Below are positions 24,146 to 35,021 of a DNA stretch of 64,000 bases, piece after piece. Location: the NCBI GenBank assembly GCA_963675135.1, contig OY776119.1, forward strand, positions 68,751,727 through 68,815,726, in the 5' to 3' direction. The stretch is from Galeopsis tetrahit (lineage: Eukaryota > Streptophyta > Magnoliopsida > Lamiales > Lamiaceae). Position numbers and translations under genes: made by a program. The first letter of the stretch is position 1, and the number at the start of each line of letters is the position of its first letter. The notes beneath the pieces are model-generated. The model was not told the DNA's origin and ran no database searches. It was given only the letters and a program-made list of their open reading frames with translations.

Positions 24146-27100
24146 ATGTATTACCATCTATTGCAGGGTCGACTCGATCTATACAAGAAAGGTGGCTCAA
24201 CTGGAGAAACTTGGTACATAGACAGTGGCTGCTCGCACCACATGACTGGTACCAAGACTCTCTTATCAAGCTACCATGAGCAAAAAGGACCAAAAGTGAT
24301 ATTTGGTGATAGCTCCATTGCTGTTACTAAAGGATTTGGTTACATTCGGAATGGAGACATAGAGATCCAAGATGTCTCATATGTTGAAGGCTTGAAATAC
24401 AATTTACTCTCTGTTTCACAATTTTGTGATCGTGGATACAAGGTGCAGTTCAAGAGTCAGAAATGTGAAATCATTGACAAGAAAACACACACAGTCCTAC
24501 TGGTCGGCATTAGACAAGGAAGTGTGTACATAGTGAACTGGAACAGTTGTCCGAGGGACACCTGTCTACTTACTAAGAATCCTAAAGAACTTGGCTGGCT
24601 CTGGCATAGACGCCTTTGTCATCTAAACTTTAAGGTTCTTAATAAGATAGCCAGAGACTACCTTGTGGAAGGTATTCCCAATGAAGTCTACTATAAGTCA
24701 CATGTATACACGTCCTGTCAAAAAGGTAAACAGGTAAAGGGTTCTTTTAAATCCATTCCATCCCTCTCAACCAGTAGAGTTCTTGAACTTCTACATATGG
24801 ACTTACATGGCCCAATAACTCCTCCAACTTTGAACGGTAGAAGGTACACACTTGTTGTGGTAGACGACTATTCTAAGTTCACTTGGGTAGTCTTCTTACA
24901 CAAGAAGAGTGATACACAAACACTTTTGCCTGATCTATTGAAGAAGTTACAGGTTGAGAAGAATCAGTCAATTGTCAAGATCCGTAGTGACAAGGGTACT
25001 GAATTCATTAACTGCTATATTAAAGAATTTTGTTCTAAGTGTGGCATCCAGCACCTTACTAGTGCAGCAAGGACACCACAACAAAATGGAGTAGCAGAGC
25101 GAAGGAACAGAACTCTTAAGGAGGCCTGCAGGACCATACTGACAGAGTATAATACGCCTCAGAAATTTTGGGCAGAAGCTATCAACACTGCATGCCACTC
25201 ACAAAATAGAAGTGCAATCAATAAAGAACTAGGTAAGACGCCCTATGAGGTATGAAAAGGTAGAAAACCCAGAGTTTCATATTTTCATATATTTGGATGC
25301 AAGTGTTTCATCCATAACAATGGGAAAAGCAAGTTGAATGCATTCGATGCTAAAGCAGACGAGGGGATATTCTTAGGATACTCCTCGACTAGCAAAGCAT
25401 TTAGAGTATTCAACTACTCAACCCTTTGTGTGGAAGAAACACCACATGTGGTTTTCGAAGAATCTCAACAGGACCCGTCTACCAACAAGATCAGTGAGAA
25501 AGCTACTGAGCTAACTGTCGAAACTGACAAAGACTCAGAGGTATATGAATCCGTTCAAGCTTACAATCCATTTATAAAAGCTCTCGAGTCAGATGACCAG
25601 AAGAAGGTGAGTGCTCAAGGTAACTCTACTAGATCTGTTGACATACCTAAACTAGTCGACTCGTCTACTCCCATTAAATCTTTTGATGATAATGATGTTG
25701 ACATGCATGATGCTGTACATGATATAGATGACAGTACTATTGTTAAGAATAGAAATACATGGAAATCAGCGCATAATACTGAAAATATTATTGGTGACTC
25801 TACTGTTGGTGTGAAGACTAGACGACAACTCTTTGAGTCACAAGAACAATCTAGTCCATCTCTGTTTTGCTGGTGTTGTTTCCTCTCATCTATCGAGCCA
25901 AAAACCATTAATGAGGCATTGGCTGATAGTAATTGGATCATTGCTATGCAAGACGAGTTGAATCAGTTTGTTCGAAACGACGTCTGGGAACTTGTCGATA
26001 GACCGAAACATCATAATGTAGTTGGCACTCGATGGATTTTCAAGAATAAGAAAGATGAGAATGATGTAGTTGTTCGTAATAAGGATAGACTAGTCGCCCA
26101 AGGCTATTCACAAGCTGAAGGCATAGACTATGATGAAACATATGCTCCTGTTGCTAGACTAGAAGCCATTCGATTGTTCCTTGCATATGCTGCTTACATG
26201 AAATTTACTGTATATCAAATGGATGTTAAAAGTGCATTTCTTAACGGTATTCTTGCGGAAGAAGTGTATGTTGAACAACCCCCAGGTTTTGAAGTCAAAG
26301 GTAATCAGGTATACAAATTAAAGAAGGCCTTATATGGACTAAAGCAAGCTCCAAGAGCCTGGTACGATACTCTTTCTCAATTTCTATTAGAAAATGGTTT
26401 TACTAAAGGCAAGGTAGACAGAACCTTGTTTAGAAGACAAGAAGGGAAAGACATTTTACTCGTCCAAATTTACGTAGATGACATCATTTTTGGTTCACCT
26501 AACAAAGAGCTGAGTGAAAGTTTCTCAACACTCATGCAAAGTAAATTTGAGATGTCTATGATGGGTGAAATGAATTACTTTCTTGGACTTCAAGTAAAAC
26601 AGACCCCTGAAGGGATTTTCATAAATCAAGCAAAGTATACTAGAAATCTTCTAGACAAGTATGGTATTAAGACATGCAAGTCTGCTGGCGTACCTATGCT
26701 ACCCACATACAGAATGGACCTAGACGAACAAGGTAAGTGTACTGATCAAACTCATTACCATGGTCTTATTGGTTCATTACTCTACTTAACTGCTAGTAGA
26801 CCTGATATTGCGTTTTCTGTTGGAGTATGTGCTCGTTTTCAAGCTAATCCAAAAGAGAGTCATATGGAAACCACTAAAAGGATATTGAAATATTTGAAAG
26901 GAACCATCAATCGTGGTATATGGTATCCTTCGAATGATGATTTATCTCTAAGTGGCTACTCTGATTCTGATTTTGGTGGTTGTAGAATAGATAGGAAATC
27001 TACATCTGGTTCTTGTCAATTCTTAGGCACAAAACTCATTTCATGGTTTTCGAAAAAGCAGACAAGTGTTGCTACCTCTACTACTGAAGCCGAGTATATG

Positions 27101-27427
27101 GCTGCTGGTAGTTGTTGTAGTCAATTATTATGGCTTATACAACAGCTTAGAGATTATAATATTTGTGAATCAAATGTTCCTATTTTCTGTGATAGTAATA
27201 GTGCAATTGCCATTACACAAAATCCTGTTCTACACACACGTTGTAAGCATGTTGATGTGAAACACCATTTCATACGTGATCATGTAGAAAAGAAGGATAT
27301 TCGCATGGAAAAGATTCATACTGATTTTCAAAGAGCTGATATTTTCACAAAACCATTAGCTGAGGCTCGATTTCATGAATTATGCATCAGTCTAGGACTT
27401 ATTGATCTTGATCCTACTAGTATATAG
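24146..27427 (+). pseudogene. pol: Element A pol (protease-integrase-RT-RNase H) with one nonsense codon
   Basis: The frame enters near TTGCAG (24161). Protease YIDSGCSHHMTG; zinc region LWHRRLCHLN; integrase LLHMDLHGP, VDDYSKF, RSDKGTEF, NGVAERRNRT; RT QMDVKSAFLNG, LYGLKQAPRAWY, YVDDIIFGS; RNase H GYSDSDFGGC, STTEAEYMA. An in-frame TGA at 25253-25255, just after the integrase core, is the only break seen. The next motif of the HHCC region is weak (VYTSCQKGKQ, where B has a CDAC arrangement), so one zinc ligand seems lost. Confidence 0.9.
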
Positions 27428-27770
27428 CAATGTACTAACCAGACAGGTACAATCCTAAGAAGAAAGGAGAAATAGACAAGTTACCACAAAAGGCACAGAG
27501 CACTCGTCCACTCACTCAACAGACAGGTAAACAAGGTCAGATAAGTTGACCATCCAACCCAATGAGGAAGCTGGTAAAGCCGAGGGTAATACTAAGGGAA
27601 TAAACATTTAAGGGGGAATCTATGATTTCTTAAAGAACCTTATGTTGACTCTTAAGTGTGTTGATAGTCATCGTGTTTGATCCTTGACCATTGATTTAGA
27701 TTGATATTCATTCTAATTATTCTACCCTTCTACCTGTATTACATTTAATCTGTCGCACAAGAAAGGACAG
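27428..27770 (+). other. Element A pol-ORF3 spacer, left part, with purine tract
   Basis: No ORF of note. AAGGGGGAATC at 27610-27620 resembles the element's own PPT core, and an equivalent tract follows pol in B and F. The last five bases, GACAG (27766-27770), are the left target duplication of element B. Confidence 0.7.
27766..27770 (+). repeat. Target site duplication of element B, left copy
   Basis: GACAG abuts the B 5' LTR start TGTTGGG; the identical pentamer follows the 3' LTR at 41904-41908. Confidence 0.95.
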
Positions 27771-29201
27771 TGTTGGGATATAAATTCACCCTAAGCCCCA
27801 CTTGATGTTAGAATAGTTTTGATGGCCAAAACACTTAGAGTTTATAAATGTAATAGGATCAGCTGACTTGTATAGAACAACTTAGACTAGTCTTGTGTGA
27901 TCAACTGTATTGATAGCAGCTGATCAGCACAGTCATGGCTTACATGCCTATCCTCAAGATAAGAAGAGTAGAAGACATGAAGACTAGAAGATCCTTGAAG
28001 ACCAGATATGTTAAGGTGCTTGTATACCTACTTATCTGATGGAGTCCCAGATTAAAGATGGCCTAAAGCATTACAAATAATTTCCAGATCAGAAGAGTAG
28101 TACTCGTCTGATACCAGAAGACAGAAGACCTAAGGCCAGAAGAGCAGTCAGAAGACTAATAGTACAGATCAGAAGACTATGTGCTCTTTCAGGACTCGGC
28201 TGATTCCCAAGTCATCTTGCAATTCAAACGAAGACCTACCTTATTTAGAAGATTGACATGATCCCAGGATTGAAGCAATCAAGCGACTGGAATCAAGGAA
28301 TCAAGCTATTATGGGAAGATTGTTCAAACGACTAGTCAACTCCAACGGCTAGTTGCACTCAATCTCCATTATAAATACAAGAGGTTGAACACAGAAGAAA
28401 AACACAAGAGAGAATTCACAAGCTAAGCAAGCCATCAAGCAAAAAGCTACACTGATCTAAGAATTCTCAAAGAGCCTGAAATCCATTAGATTATCCATAG
28501 CTCTTAAGTACTTCTTATCCAACCCTTAAGAACCTGAAACTTGTTCATATTGTATATCAATTGTTTTAGGCATAGTGGTTAAGCAAATTATAAGCTTGAA
28601 CCATTAGTTGGATACATCTCAAAAACCCCAAACCCTCACCGAAAGGTTTAAGTTTTTGAAACCCCTCAAAGTGCAAGTGCTTACAATCACTTGTGGAGAC
28701 CGTAGCTGTTAGGACGACTCAGATCTCAAAGTCCTAACCTTGGGACTATAAAGGACAAGACCCTTGTAATTTGTGGAAATTAAAGGGATTAAACATCACG
28801 TTAGGACGTGAGAGTGGACGTAGGATCGTATATCCGAACCACTATAAATCCGGTGTTATTTACTTTCTGCACTTTACATTTCTGCTTTTACATTCATTAT
28901 TATATAGTGCATACTGTGATTTCAACACTCTTCAAAAAGGGCCATAACTTTCAAACCAGCATTAGCTGAGTAATTTCACAAAGTAAAACAAGTTACAAGA
29001 ACGAGTCTAAACCAGGGCCACCATATTTCCGCATATAACTTCTTCAGTCAGATCACTATAGTCATCTGGACCAGCAGACTTGCAGTCCAGTTGACATAGC
29101 AATCAGAAGAGGTTCCCAACTCTGTTTGAAAAAGTTTTAAAGTCTATTCACCCCTCCCCTCTAGACTTTAATCCCATTCACTACTCGTTCAGGGACCAAC
29201 A
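27771..29201 (+). repeat. Element B 5' LTR
   Basis: TGTTGGGATA to GACCAACA, 1431 bp. It carries TCCAACGGCTA (28341-28351) followed 19 bases on by TATAAATA (28370-28377), many AGAAGAC repeats in the U3 part, a hairpin with GGAT/ATCC stem at about 28811-28850, and the C-rich block near its end. Confidence 0.95.
28341..28378 (+). promoter_or_regulatory. MSA-like element and TATA box, element B LTR promoter
   Basis: TCCAACGGCTA fits YCYAACGGYYA, the plant G2/M activator recognised by MYB3R factors, and lies just before TATAAATAC. The copy in the 3' LTR is at 41043-41080. The TATA call is firm by sequence; the cell-cycle role is inference. Confidence 0.55.
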
Positions 29202-29203
29202 AG

Positions 29204-29215
29204 TGGTATCAGAGC
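29204..29215 (+). other. Primer binding site, element B
   Basis: TGGTATCAGAGC begins two bases after the LTR; Met-tRNA type. Confidence 0.94.
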
Positions 29216-29327
29216 AGTGGTTCTAACGGACTACTGTCTCTAGATTATCAGAAGACTTGAGGGAGTCTTTCTGTAGTCCTCTTGAACAGATCTTTTTGAA
29301 AAACTTGTTTTTGAAAACTCATAAAGC

Positions 29328-31730
29328 ATGAGTGCTAATATGCGTAAGTTGCCTAAGTTTTCAGTTGAGGATTATGATTACTGGAAGATCAGGATGAGGA
29401 AGAATCTCACATCAGTCAATTACAAGATGTGGTCTGTAATCACAGAAGGCCCGATCACCATCATGACAGTCAACACTGCAAATGGTGATCCAGAAGTCCC
29501 AGTTGGAGAATTGGTTCCCAAGCCCATGAAGGATCTCACACCAGAAGAGATGAAGCAATCAAACCTTGATAGCATTGCTCAAGATTACATAATGCAAACT
29601 CTCCCAAATGAGTACATTGCAAAGGTAATCCATTGTGAGTCAGCCAGAGAGATGTGGGAGGCATTGGCACTTCTCTGTGAAGGAACTGAGCTGATCAAAG
29701 AATCCAAGTTGTCTACAGCAGTCAAGAAGTTCGAACACTTCAAGATGCAACCAGAAGAGTCTATTGATCAGTTAGACAACAGATTTACCAAGATCATCAA
29801 TGAGATAGAATCTCTGGGCAAGAAATACACAAATAGAGAGAAAAATCTAAAGATCTTAGATTCTCTAACCAAGAAATGGAGATTCAAGAAGACCATCATC
29901 AAAGATACTCAAGATATCAAGAAGTGGTCTGCCCAAACTCTATTTCAGAACCTGAAAGCTCATGAATATGATCTTGAAAGAGAAGAGAACTCAGGAAGTG
30001 ATGAGCCAACTGCAACCCCATCTACCTCCAAGACTGTAGCCTTCAAGGCAGCCAATACAAAAGCTGCAAGCACCTCATCTGGCAAGACCTCTCTGAAAAC
30101 AGAAGACTGTGAAGGATCAGACATGAGCCTGAAAGAGCAAATGGCTCTTATGATCAAAAGATTTGAAAGGATGAACACCCTCAACAGTAAATATAGAAAA
30201 TTCTATAGAAACTACAAAGATAGAAGAGCAAGTTCACCCTCCAGAGGTTCCAGAGAAAGAACACCAGAAAGACATCCTAGAAAGGATGTGGAGTCATCTG
30301 ACAGCCGAGGATCTAGAAGAAGAGATGCCACTCCTCCAAGGAGAGGCAACTCAAATCAGAAACCTGGATCTTGCTTCAACTGTGGCAAACCAGGACACTA
30401 TGTCTATGAATGTCCTGAGCTGGATTTGGATGACAAGAAAGAAAGAAGGCCGAGAAGAACCTCAGACAAAAAGGCAATGGTGACTGAAGAATCTGAATAT
30501 CAAAGTGATGAACTTCCTACATCACCAGACGATCAAATCTTTTCAGATGATTCAGACGACCTAGCTATGATGGCCATAGGAGAAAATGAGGTAAACTCTT
30601 ATACTACTACTTTCCATTCACCTATTTTCTCACAAACAGATGATATAAACTCATCTGAAGGCGAATCAGAAGACACCTATTATCAATATTTGAGAAAGGT
30701 AAAAGGTGATCTGGATATTGCCACTAGAGCCTTTATAGAAGTGGAAGAGGAGAATAAGGATTTAAGGAAAGAAATTGCTAGGTTGAAAAAGGTAAAGTTT
30801 GATAACACCCCTGAGTTAGTCACCATGAATGAAAGGTTGACCAAAGAAGTGGAACTTCTTAAGGAAGAAAATACCACAACAACTCAGTTGTATGAGGGGA
30901 TGTTAGAAACTCAAGCCTTAGAAACCAAAGAATTTCGTATACTTCAATCTAAGTTCGATGATCTCTTCCAAACACATAAGCTCTTAGAAAAGGAGAAGGA
31001 ATGCCTAGATCGAAAAATATCAGAATTCAATAAAGCTTCGACTACTATTGAAAGTATCTCTGAATATTATAGATCAAGTGGCAATAAGATGGGTTTAGGT
31101 TATGAACTTAATTCATCAACATCCTCTCCAGCTGGGGGTAGTACACCTAACCAGTGCACTACTCAGATACATGAACAGGGTGAGTGTTCTAAACACAATG
31201 AACTCAATATGAACCAAAAGGCATCTGTACCAGCTAAGGCTAACTATCCCAAAACCAAAAATGGTAAAGGACAAGCTAACCCCAAGCCTGTACAGAGGAA
31301 CAGCAAACAGCCTAGACCATCTCGGCTGAGACAGTCTCAGCTGTATGCTGCTCCAGCCAAGAAGAAGAAATCTTCTTCAAACAAATCTGTTCTCTTTGCA
31401 CCCCCTATCTCTTATGATATTGTGAGAACAGAAGAGTATGGTCCATATAATCGTGTGCATCGACCAGCTAATGCACCCAGGCCGAATGTAACTAGTCAAA
31501 AGATCATGTATGTACACTCCTATAAAGGGAAACCATTTGACTACTACTTAGCTGACACCAAGAACAAATCAGATCAGTCCAAGGTGCTGACTGGTAAGAT
31601 TTGGTTCTGTGATGCCCGAGGGAAACAACTCAAATGTTCAAGGTTGTTTAAACGACCAATGTATATGTGGGTTCCCAAGGGTAGTACTAACACCCAAGGA
31701 CCCAAAACAAAATGGGTACCTAAAACTTAA
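29328..31730 (+). CDS. gag: Element B gag, 800 aa, intact
   Basis: It starts MSANMRKLPKFS with the gag signature DYDYWKIRMR. The gag core covers about residues 5-215. A basic Arg/Ser region leads to the CCHC knuckle at about residue 349 (CFNCGKPGHYVYEC). An acidic stretch and a coiled coil (about 455-590) follow, then a basic tail ending KTKWVPKT. It is intact and assembles the particle around element RNA. TAA 31728-31730 ends it; pol continues in the same frame two codons later. The leader between PBS and ATG is only about 110 bases. Confidence 0.93.
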   Translation: MSANMRKLPKFSVEDYDYWKIRMRKNLTSVNYKMWSVITEGPITIMTVNTANGDPEVPVGELVPKPMKDLTPEEMKQSNLDSIAQDYIMQTLPNEYIAKVIHCESAREMWEALALLCEGTELIKESKLSTAVKKFEHFKMQPEESIDQLDNRFTKIINEIESLGKKYTNREKNLKILDSLTKKWRFKKTIIKDTQDIKKWSAQTLFQNLKAHEYDLEREENSGSDEPTATPSTSKTVAFKAANTKAASTSSGKTSLKTEDCEGSDMSLKEQMALMIKRFERMNTLNSKYRKFYRNYKDRRASSPSRGSRERTPERHPRKDVESSDSRGSRRRDATPPRRGNSNQKPGSCFNCGKPGHYVYECPELDLDDKKERRPRRTSDKKAMVTEESEYQSDELPTSPDDQIFSDDSDDLAMMAIGENEVNSYTTTFHSPIFSQTDDINSSEGESEDTYYQYLRKVKGDLDIATRAFIEVEEENKDLRKEIARLKKVKFDNTPELVTMNERLTKEVELLKEENTTTTQLYEGMLETQALETKEFRILQSKFDDLFQTHKLLEKEKECLDRKISEFNKASTTIESISEYYRSSGNKMGLGYELNSSTSSPAGGSTPNQCTTQIHEQGECSKHNELNMNQKASVPAKANYPKTKNGKGQANPKPVQRNSKQPRPSRLRQSQLYAAPAKKKKSSSNKSVLFAPPISYDIVRTEEYGPYNRVHRPANAPRPNVTSQKIMYVHSYKGKPFDYYLADTKNKSDQSKVLTGKIWFCDARGKQLKCSRLFKRPMYMWVPKGSTNTQGPKTKWVPKT

Positions 31731-31742
31731 TTTTTCTTGCAG
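31716..31742 (+). promoter_or_regulatory. gag-pol junction: in-frame stop and 3' splice-site-like TTGCAG
   Basis: The gag frame passes GTACCT, reaches TAA, then TTTTTC TTGCAG G and pol follows in the same frame. A pyrimidine run plus CAG|G is an acceptor-like pattern. GTACCT and TTGCAG flank the stop in A (24135-24166) and F (54306-54283, with two stops) as well. The 24-32 nt intervals are too short for a plant intron, so a donor would have to lie further upstream; stop readthrough is the alternative. Confidence 0.5.
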
Positions 31743-34700
31743 GAAAGGAAGGACCTATACAGAAGAGGAGGTCTAGCAGGAGAAACTTGGTACATAGATA
31801 GTGGATGCTCAACACACATGACAGGAACCAAAACCCTGCTGACTAACTACATAGAGAAGAAAGGTCCAAAAGTTTTCTTTGGTGATAACGCGCACGGTAA
31901 CACAAAAGGATATGGCACCCTTAAAAATGGTGACATTGAGGTACATGATGTATCATATGTAGAAGGTCTTAAGTTTAATTTATTATCTGTTTCTCACTTT
32001 TGTGACACTGGTTATTCAGTTAAATTCTCTAAAGATGAATGTCTCATAAGTGATAAAAGAACAAAACAAAACCTTCTAACAGGATCTAGAAAGGGAAGTA
32101 TGTATCTTGCAAATTGGAACAGCTGTCCTAAGAATACATGCCTGCTTGTGAAGAGCCCTAAAGATGTCAGCTGGCTATGGCACAAACGTCTTAGCCATCT
32201 GAACTTTAAGACTATGAACAAGTTAGCAAGGGAATCCTTAGTTGATGGTCTGCCTAATGAACTCTACTGTAAAGATCAGGTTTGTGATGCATGTCAACAA
32301 GGAAAGCAAACAAAGGTCTCCTTCAAGACCAAGAAGACAGCATCAACCAGCAGAGTTCTTGAATTGCTTCACATGGATCTCTTTGGACCAATCACTCCAA
32401 CCACTCTAACAGGAAGGAAGTACACTCTTATTGTTGTAGATGATTATTCCAAGTTTACTTGGGTTATCTTCCTATACAAGAAGAGTGAAACACAGCAGAA
32501 GCTCCCTGAACTATTGAAGAGAATCCAAGTAGAGAAAGGAGAACCAATCGTGAAAATTAGAAGTGACAAAGGCACTGAATTTATTAACTCTTATATAATT
32601 GCCTATTGTACTTCTAATGGTATTCAGCACGAGACAAGTGCAGCAAGAACACCACAACAGAATGGTGTAGCTGAAAGAAGAGTCAGAACGCTCAAAGAAG
32701 CTGCCAGAACACTCCTTGCTGAATTCTCTACTCCCAAGAAGCTATGGGCAGAAGCCATCAACACAGCTTGTCACACTCAAAACAGGTCAGGTATTCATAA
32801 AATACATGAGAAAACCCCATATGAACTGTGGAAAGGAAGAAAACCTAGAGTATCTTACTTTCATATATTTGGTTGTAAGTGTTTCATTCACAACAATGGG
32901 AAGAGTAAGTTGAATGCTTTTGATGCCAAAGCAGACGAGGGCATATTCTTAGGATACTCCTCAACTAGCAAAGCATTTAGAGTACTCAACAAACGAACCC
33001 TTCTTGTGGAAGAAACACCTCATGTTGTTTTTGATGAATCTTGTGAAAAGAATGCAGTAGAAACAACCTCAGCTACAGAACAGATGAAGAAACTAGTGAT
33101 CAAGAAGAGGTCTGATGAATTTATTGAAGTCAATGAACCATTCACTGAAGAACCAGAGGAAGATAATCCTCATAGACCTGTCACTAGATCTCAAATTCAA
33201 GCAGGACAAGCTGACCAGAATCAAGATGCATCAATTCCAAATGCCAGGGGGAATGATCTTTTTGACACACAAGATACAGAAGATGATCGACCTAATCAAG
33301 TCAACCCTCCTGATGGCACTAGATCAGATGAGGATCCAAACTCATCCAATGCAGAAACTCCAATGAGGCATACATGGAGGAACAACCATCCATCAAACCT
33401 CATCTTAGGAGGAGCAGAATCAGGTGTCAAGACCAGAAGACAACTGAATCAGAATTCTCAATCATCTATGTTCTGCTGGTGTGCTTTCCTGTCCAACATT
33501 GAACCAGCTGACATAGAAGAAGCAATGACAGATAGCAATTGGATCACTGCTATGCAAGAAGAACTAAACCAATTCGAAAGAAATGAAGTCTGGGAATTGG
33601 TAGATCGTCCTGAAAACCACAATGTAGTAGGAACAAAGTGGGTATTCAAGAACAAGAAGGACGAAAATGATGTGATAACTAGAAATAAGGCAAGGCTAGT
33701 TGCAAAAGGATACTCACAATCTGAAGGGATTGACTATGATGAAACTTTTGCACCAGTAGCCAGATTAGAAGCCATTCGATTATTCCTAGCTTATGCATCA
33801 TATATGGGCTTCAAGGTATATCAAATGGATGTCAAGAGTGCTTTTCTAAATGGTATTCTGATAGAAGAAGTATATGTAGAGCAGCCTCCAGGATTTGAAA
33901 AAGGTGATCAAGTATATCGACTGAAGAAGGCTCTCTATGGTCTAAAACAAGCCCCTAGAGCTTGGTATGACACATTGTCACAATTCCTACTTGACAATGG
34001 ATATACAAAAGGCAAAGTTGATAGAACTCTCTTCAGAATACAAGAAAGAGAAGACATCTTAATGGTACAAATATATGTAGATGACATTATATTTGGATCA
34101 CCCAACCAAGAAATGTGCAAGAAGTTCTCTGAACTTATGCAAGGAAAATTCGAAATGAGCATGATGGGTGAGATGAATTATTTCCTAGGACTTCAAGTCA
34201 AGCAGAGTCCAGAAGGGATCTTCATCAACCAGTCCAAGTATACCAAGAGTCTGCTAGAAAGATTCAAAGCTCTACAAAGCAAGACTGCAAGGATTCCAAT
34301 GATGACATCTTTCAAAATGGAACCAGATGAGACTGGACAGGCAGTTGATCAAGCTGAATATAGAGCACTGATTGGATCCTTACTATATCTTACAGCCAGC
34401 AGACCAGACATAACATTTGCTGTAGGAGTGTGTGCTAGGTTTCAAGCAAACCCAAAGCAAAGTCATCTAGAAGCAGCAAGGAAGATTCTCAAGTACCTAA
34501 AAGGATCAGTCAACCTAGGTCTATGGTACTCTGCTGATGACAATCTAGAATTGAGTGGCTATTCTGACTCAGACTTTGGAGGATGCAGAATTGATAGGAA
34601 GTCCACATCAGGAACCTGTCAATTTCTAGGAAACAAGCTGATATCATGGTTCTCTAAGAAGCAAACCTCAGTTGCAACCTCCACCACTGAAGCAGAATAC

Positions 34701-35021
34701 ATGGCAGCTGGTAGTTGTTGTAGTCAGCTGCTCTGGCTAGTTCAACAACTCAAGGATTACAATGTAGAGGCAAGAGAAGTCCCTATATATTGTGATAGCA
34801 GCAGCGCCATTGCCATCACTCAAAATCCAGTCCTCCACACAAGGTGCAAGCATGTCGACATTAGACACCACTTCATAAGAGATCACCTTGAAAAGAAGGA
34901 CATCAAGATGGAGAAAATTCACACAGATATCCAAAGAGCAGACATCTTGACTAAGCCCCTAGCTGAAGAAAGGTTCAAAACCTTATGTTACAGCTTAGGA
35001 CTTCTGGACCCAAGCACATGA
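31737..35021 (+). CDS. pol: Element B pol polyprotein, 1094 aa, intact
   Basis: Domains: aspartic protease YIDSGCSTHMTG (about 19-30); zinc region LWHKRLSHLN ... CDACQQGKQ (about 148-195); integrase core with D,D,E motifs LLHMDLFGP, RSDKGTEF and NGVAERR (about 212-316); Thr/Asn/Asp-rich linker (about 435-585) with FCWC; RT with YQMDVKSAFLNG (about 700), LYGLKQAPRAWY and catalytic YVDDIIFGS (about 780); RNase H GYSDSDFGGC, STTEAEYMAAG (about 982), YCDSSSAI. Every catalytic motif I checked is present. It has no start codon near its beginning, so it must be made by fusion to gag through readthrough or splicing. Confidence 0.95.
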   Translation: MQERKDLYRRGGLAGETWYIDSGCSTHMTGTKTLLTNYIEKKGPKVFFGDNAHGNTKGYGTLKNGDIEVHDVSYVEGLKFNLLSVSHFCDTGYSVKFSKDECLISDKRTKQNLLTGSRKGSMYLANWNSCPKNTCLLVKSPKDVSWLWHKRLSHLNFKTMNKLARESLVDGLPNELYCKDQVCDACQQGKQTKVSFKTKKTASTSRVLELLHMDLFGPITPTTLTGRKYTLIVVDDYSKFTWVIFLYKKSETQQKLPELLKRIQVEKGEPIVKIRSDKGTEFINSYIIAYCTSNGIQHETSAARTPQQNGVAERRVRTLKEAARTLLAEFSTPKKLWAEAINTACHTQNRSGIHKIHEKTPYELWKGRKPRVSYFHIFGCKCFIHNNGKSKLNAFDAKADEGIFLGYSSTSKAFRVLNKRTLLVEETPHVVFDESCEKNAVETTSATEQMKKLVIKKRSDEFIEVNEPFTEEPEEDNPHRPVTRSQIQAGQADQNQDASIPNARGNDLFDTQDTEDDRPNQVNPPDGTRSDEDPNSSNAETPMRHTWRNNHPSNLILGGAESGVKTRRQLNQNSQSSMFCWCAFLSNIEPADIEEAMTDSNWITAMQEELNQFERNEVWELVDRPENHNVVGTKWVFKNKKDENDVITRNKARLVAKGYSQSEGIDYDETFAPVARLEAIRLFLAYASYMGFKVYQMDVKSAFLNGILIEEVYVEQPPGFEKGDQVYRLKKALYGLKQAPRAWYDTLSQFLLDNGYTKGKVDRTLFRIQEREDILMVQIYVDDIIFGSPNQEMCKKFSELMQGKFEMSMMGEMNYFLGLQVKQSPEGIFINQSKYTKSLLERFKALQSKTARIPMMTSFKMEPDETGQAVDQAEYRALIGSLLYLTASRPDITFAVGVCARFQANPKQSHLEAARKILKYLKGSVNLGLWYSADDNLELSGYSDSDFGGCRIDRKSTSGTCQFLGNKLISWFSKKQTSVATSTTEAEYMAAGSCCSQLLWLVQQLKDYNVEAREVPIYCDSSSAIAITQNPVLHTRCKHVDIRHHFIRDHLEKKDIKMEKIHTDIQRADILTKPLAEERFKTLCYSLGLLDPST

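Noticed and set aside
31716..31742. 27-nt intron removing the gag stop codon
   Set aside because: GT...AG bounds and in-frame length are tempting, but it is far below the minimum plant intron size and the A version is 32 nt, not a multiple of three.
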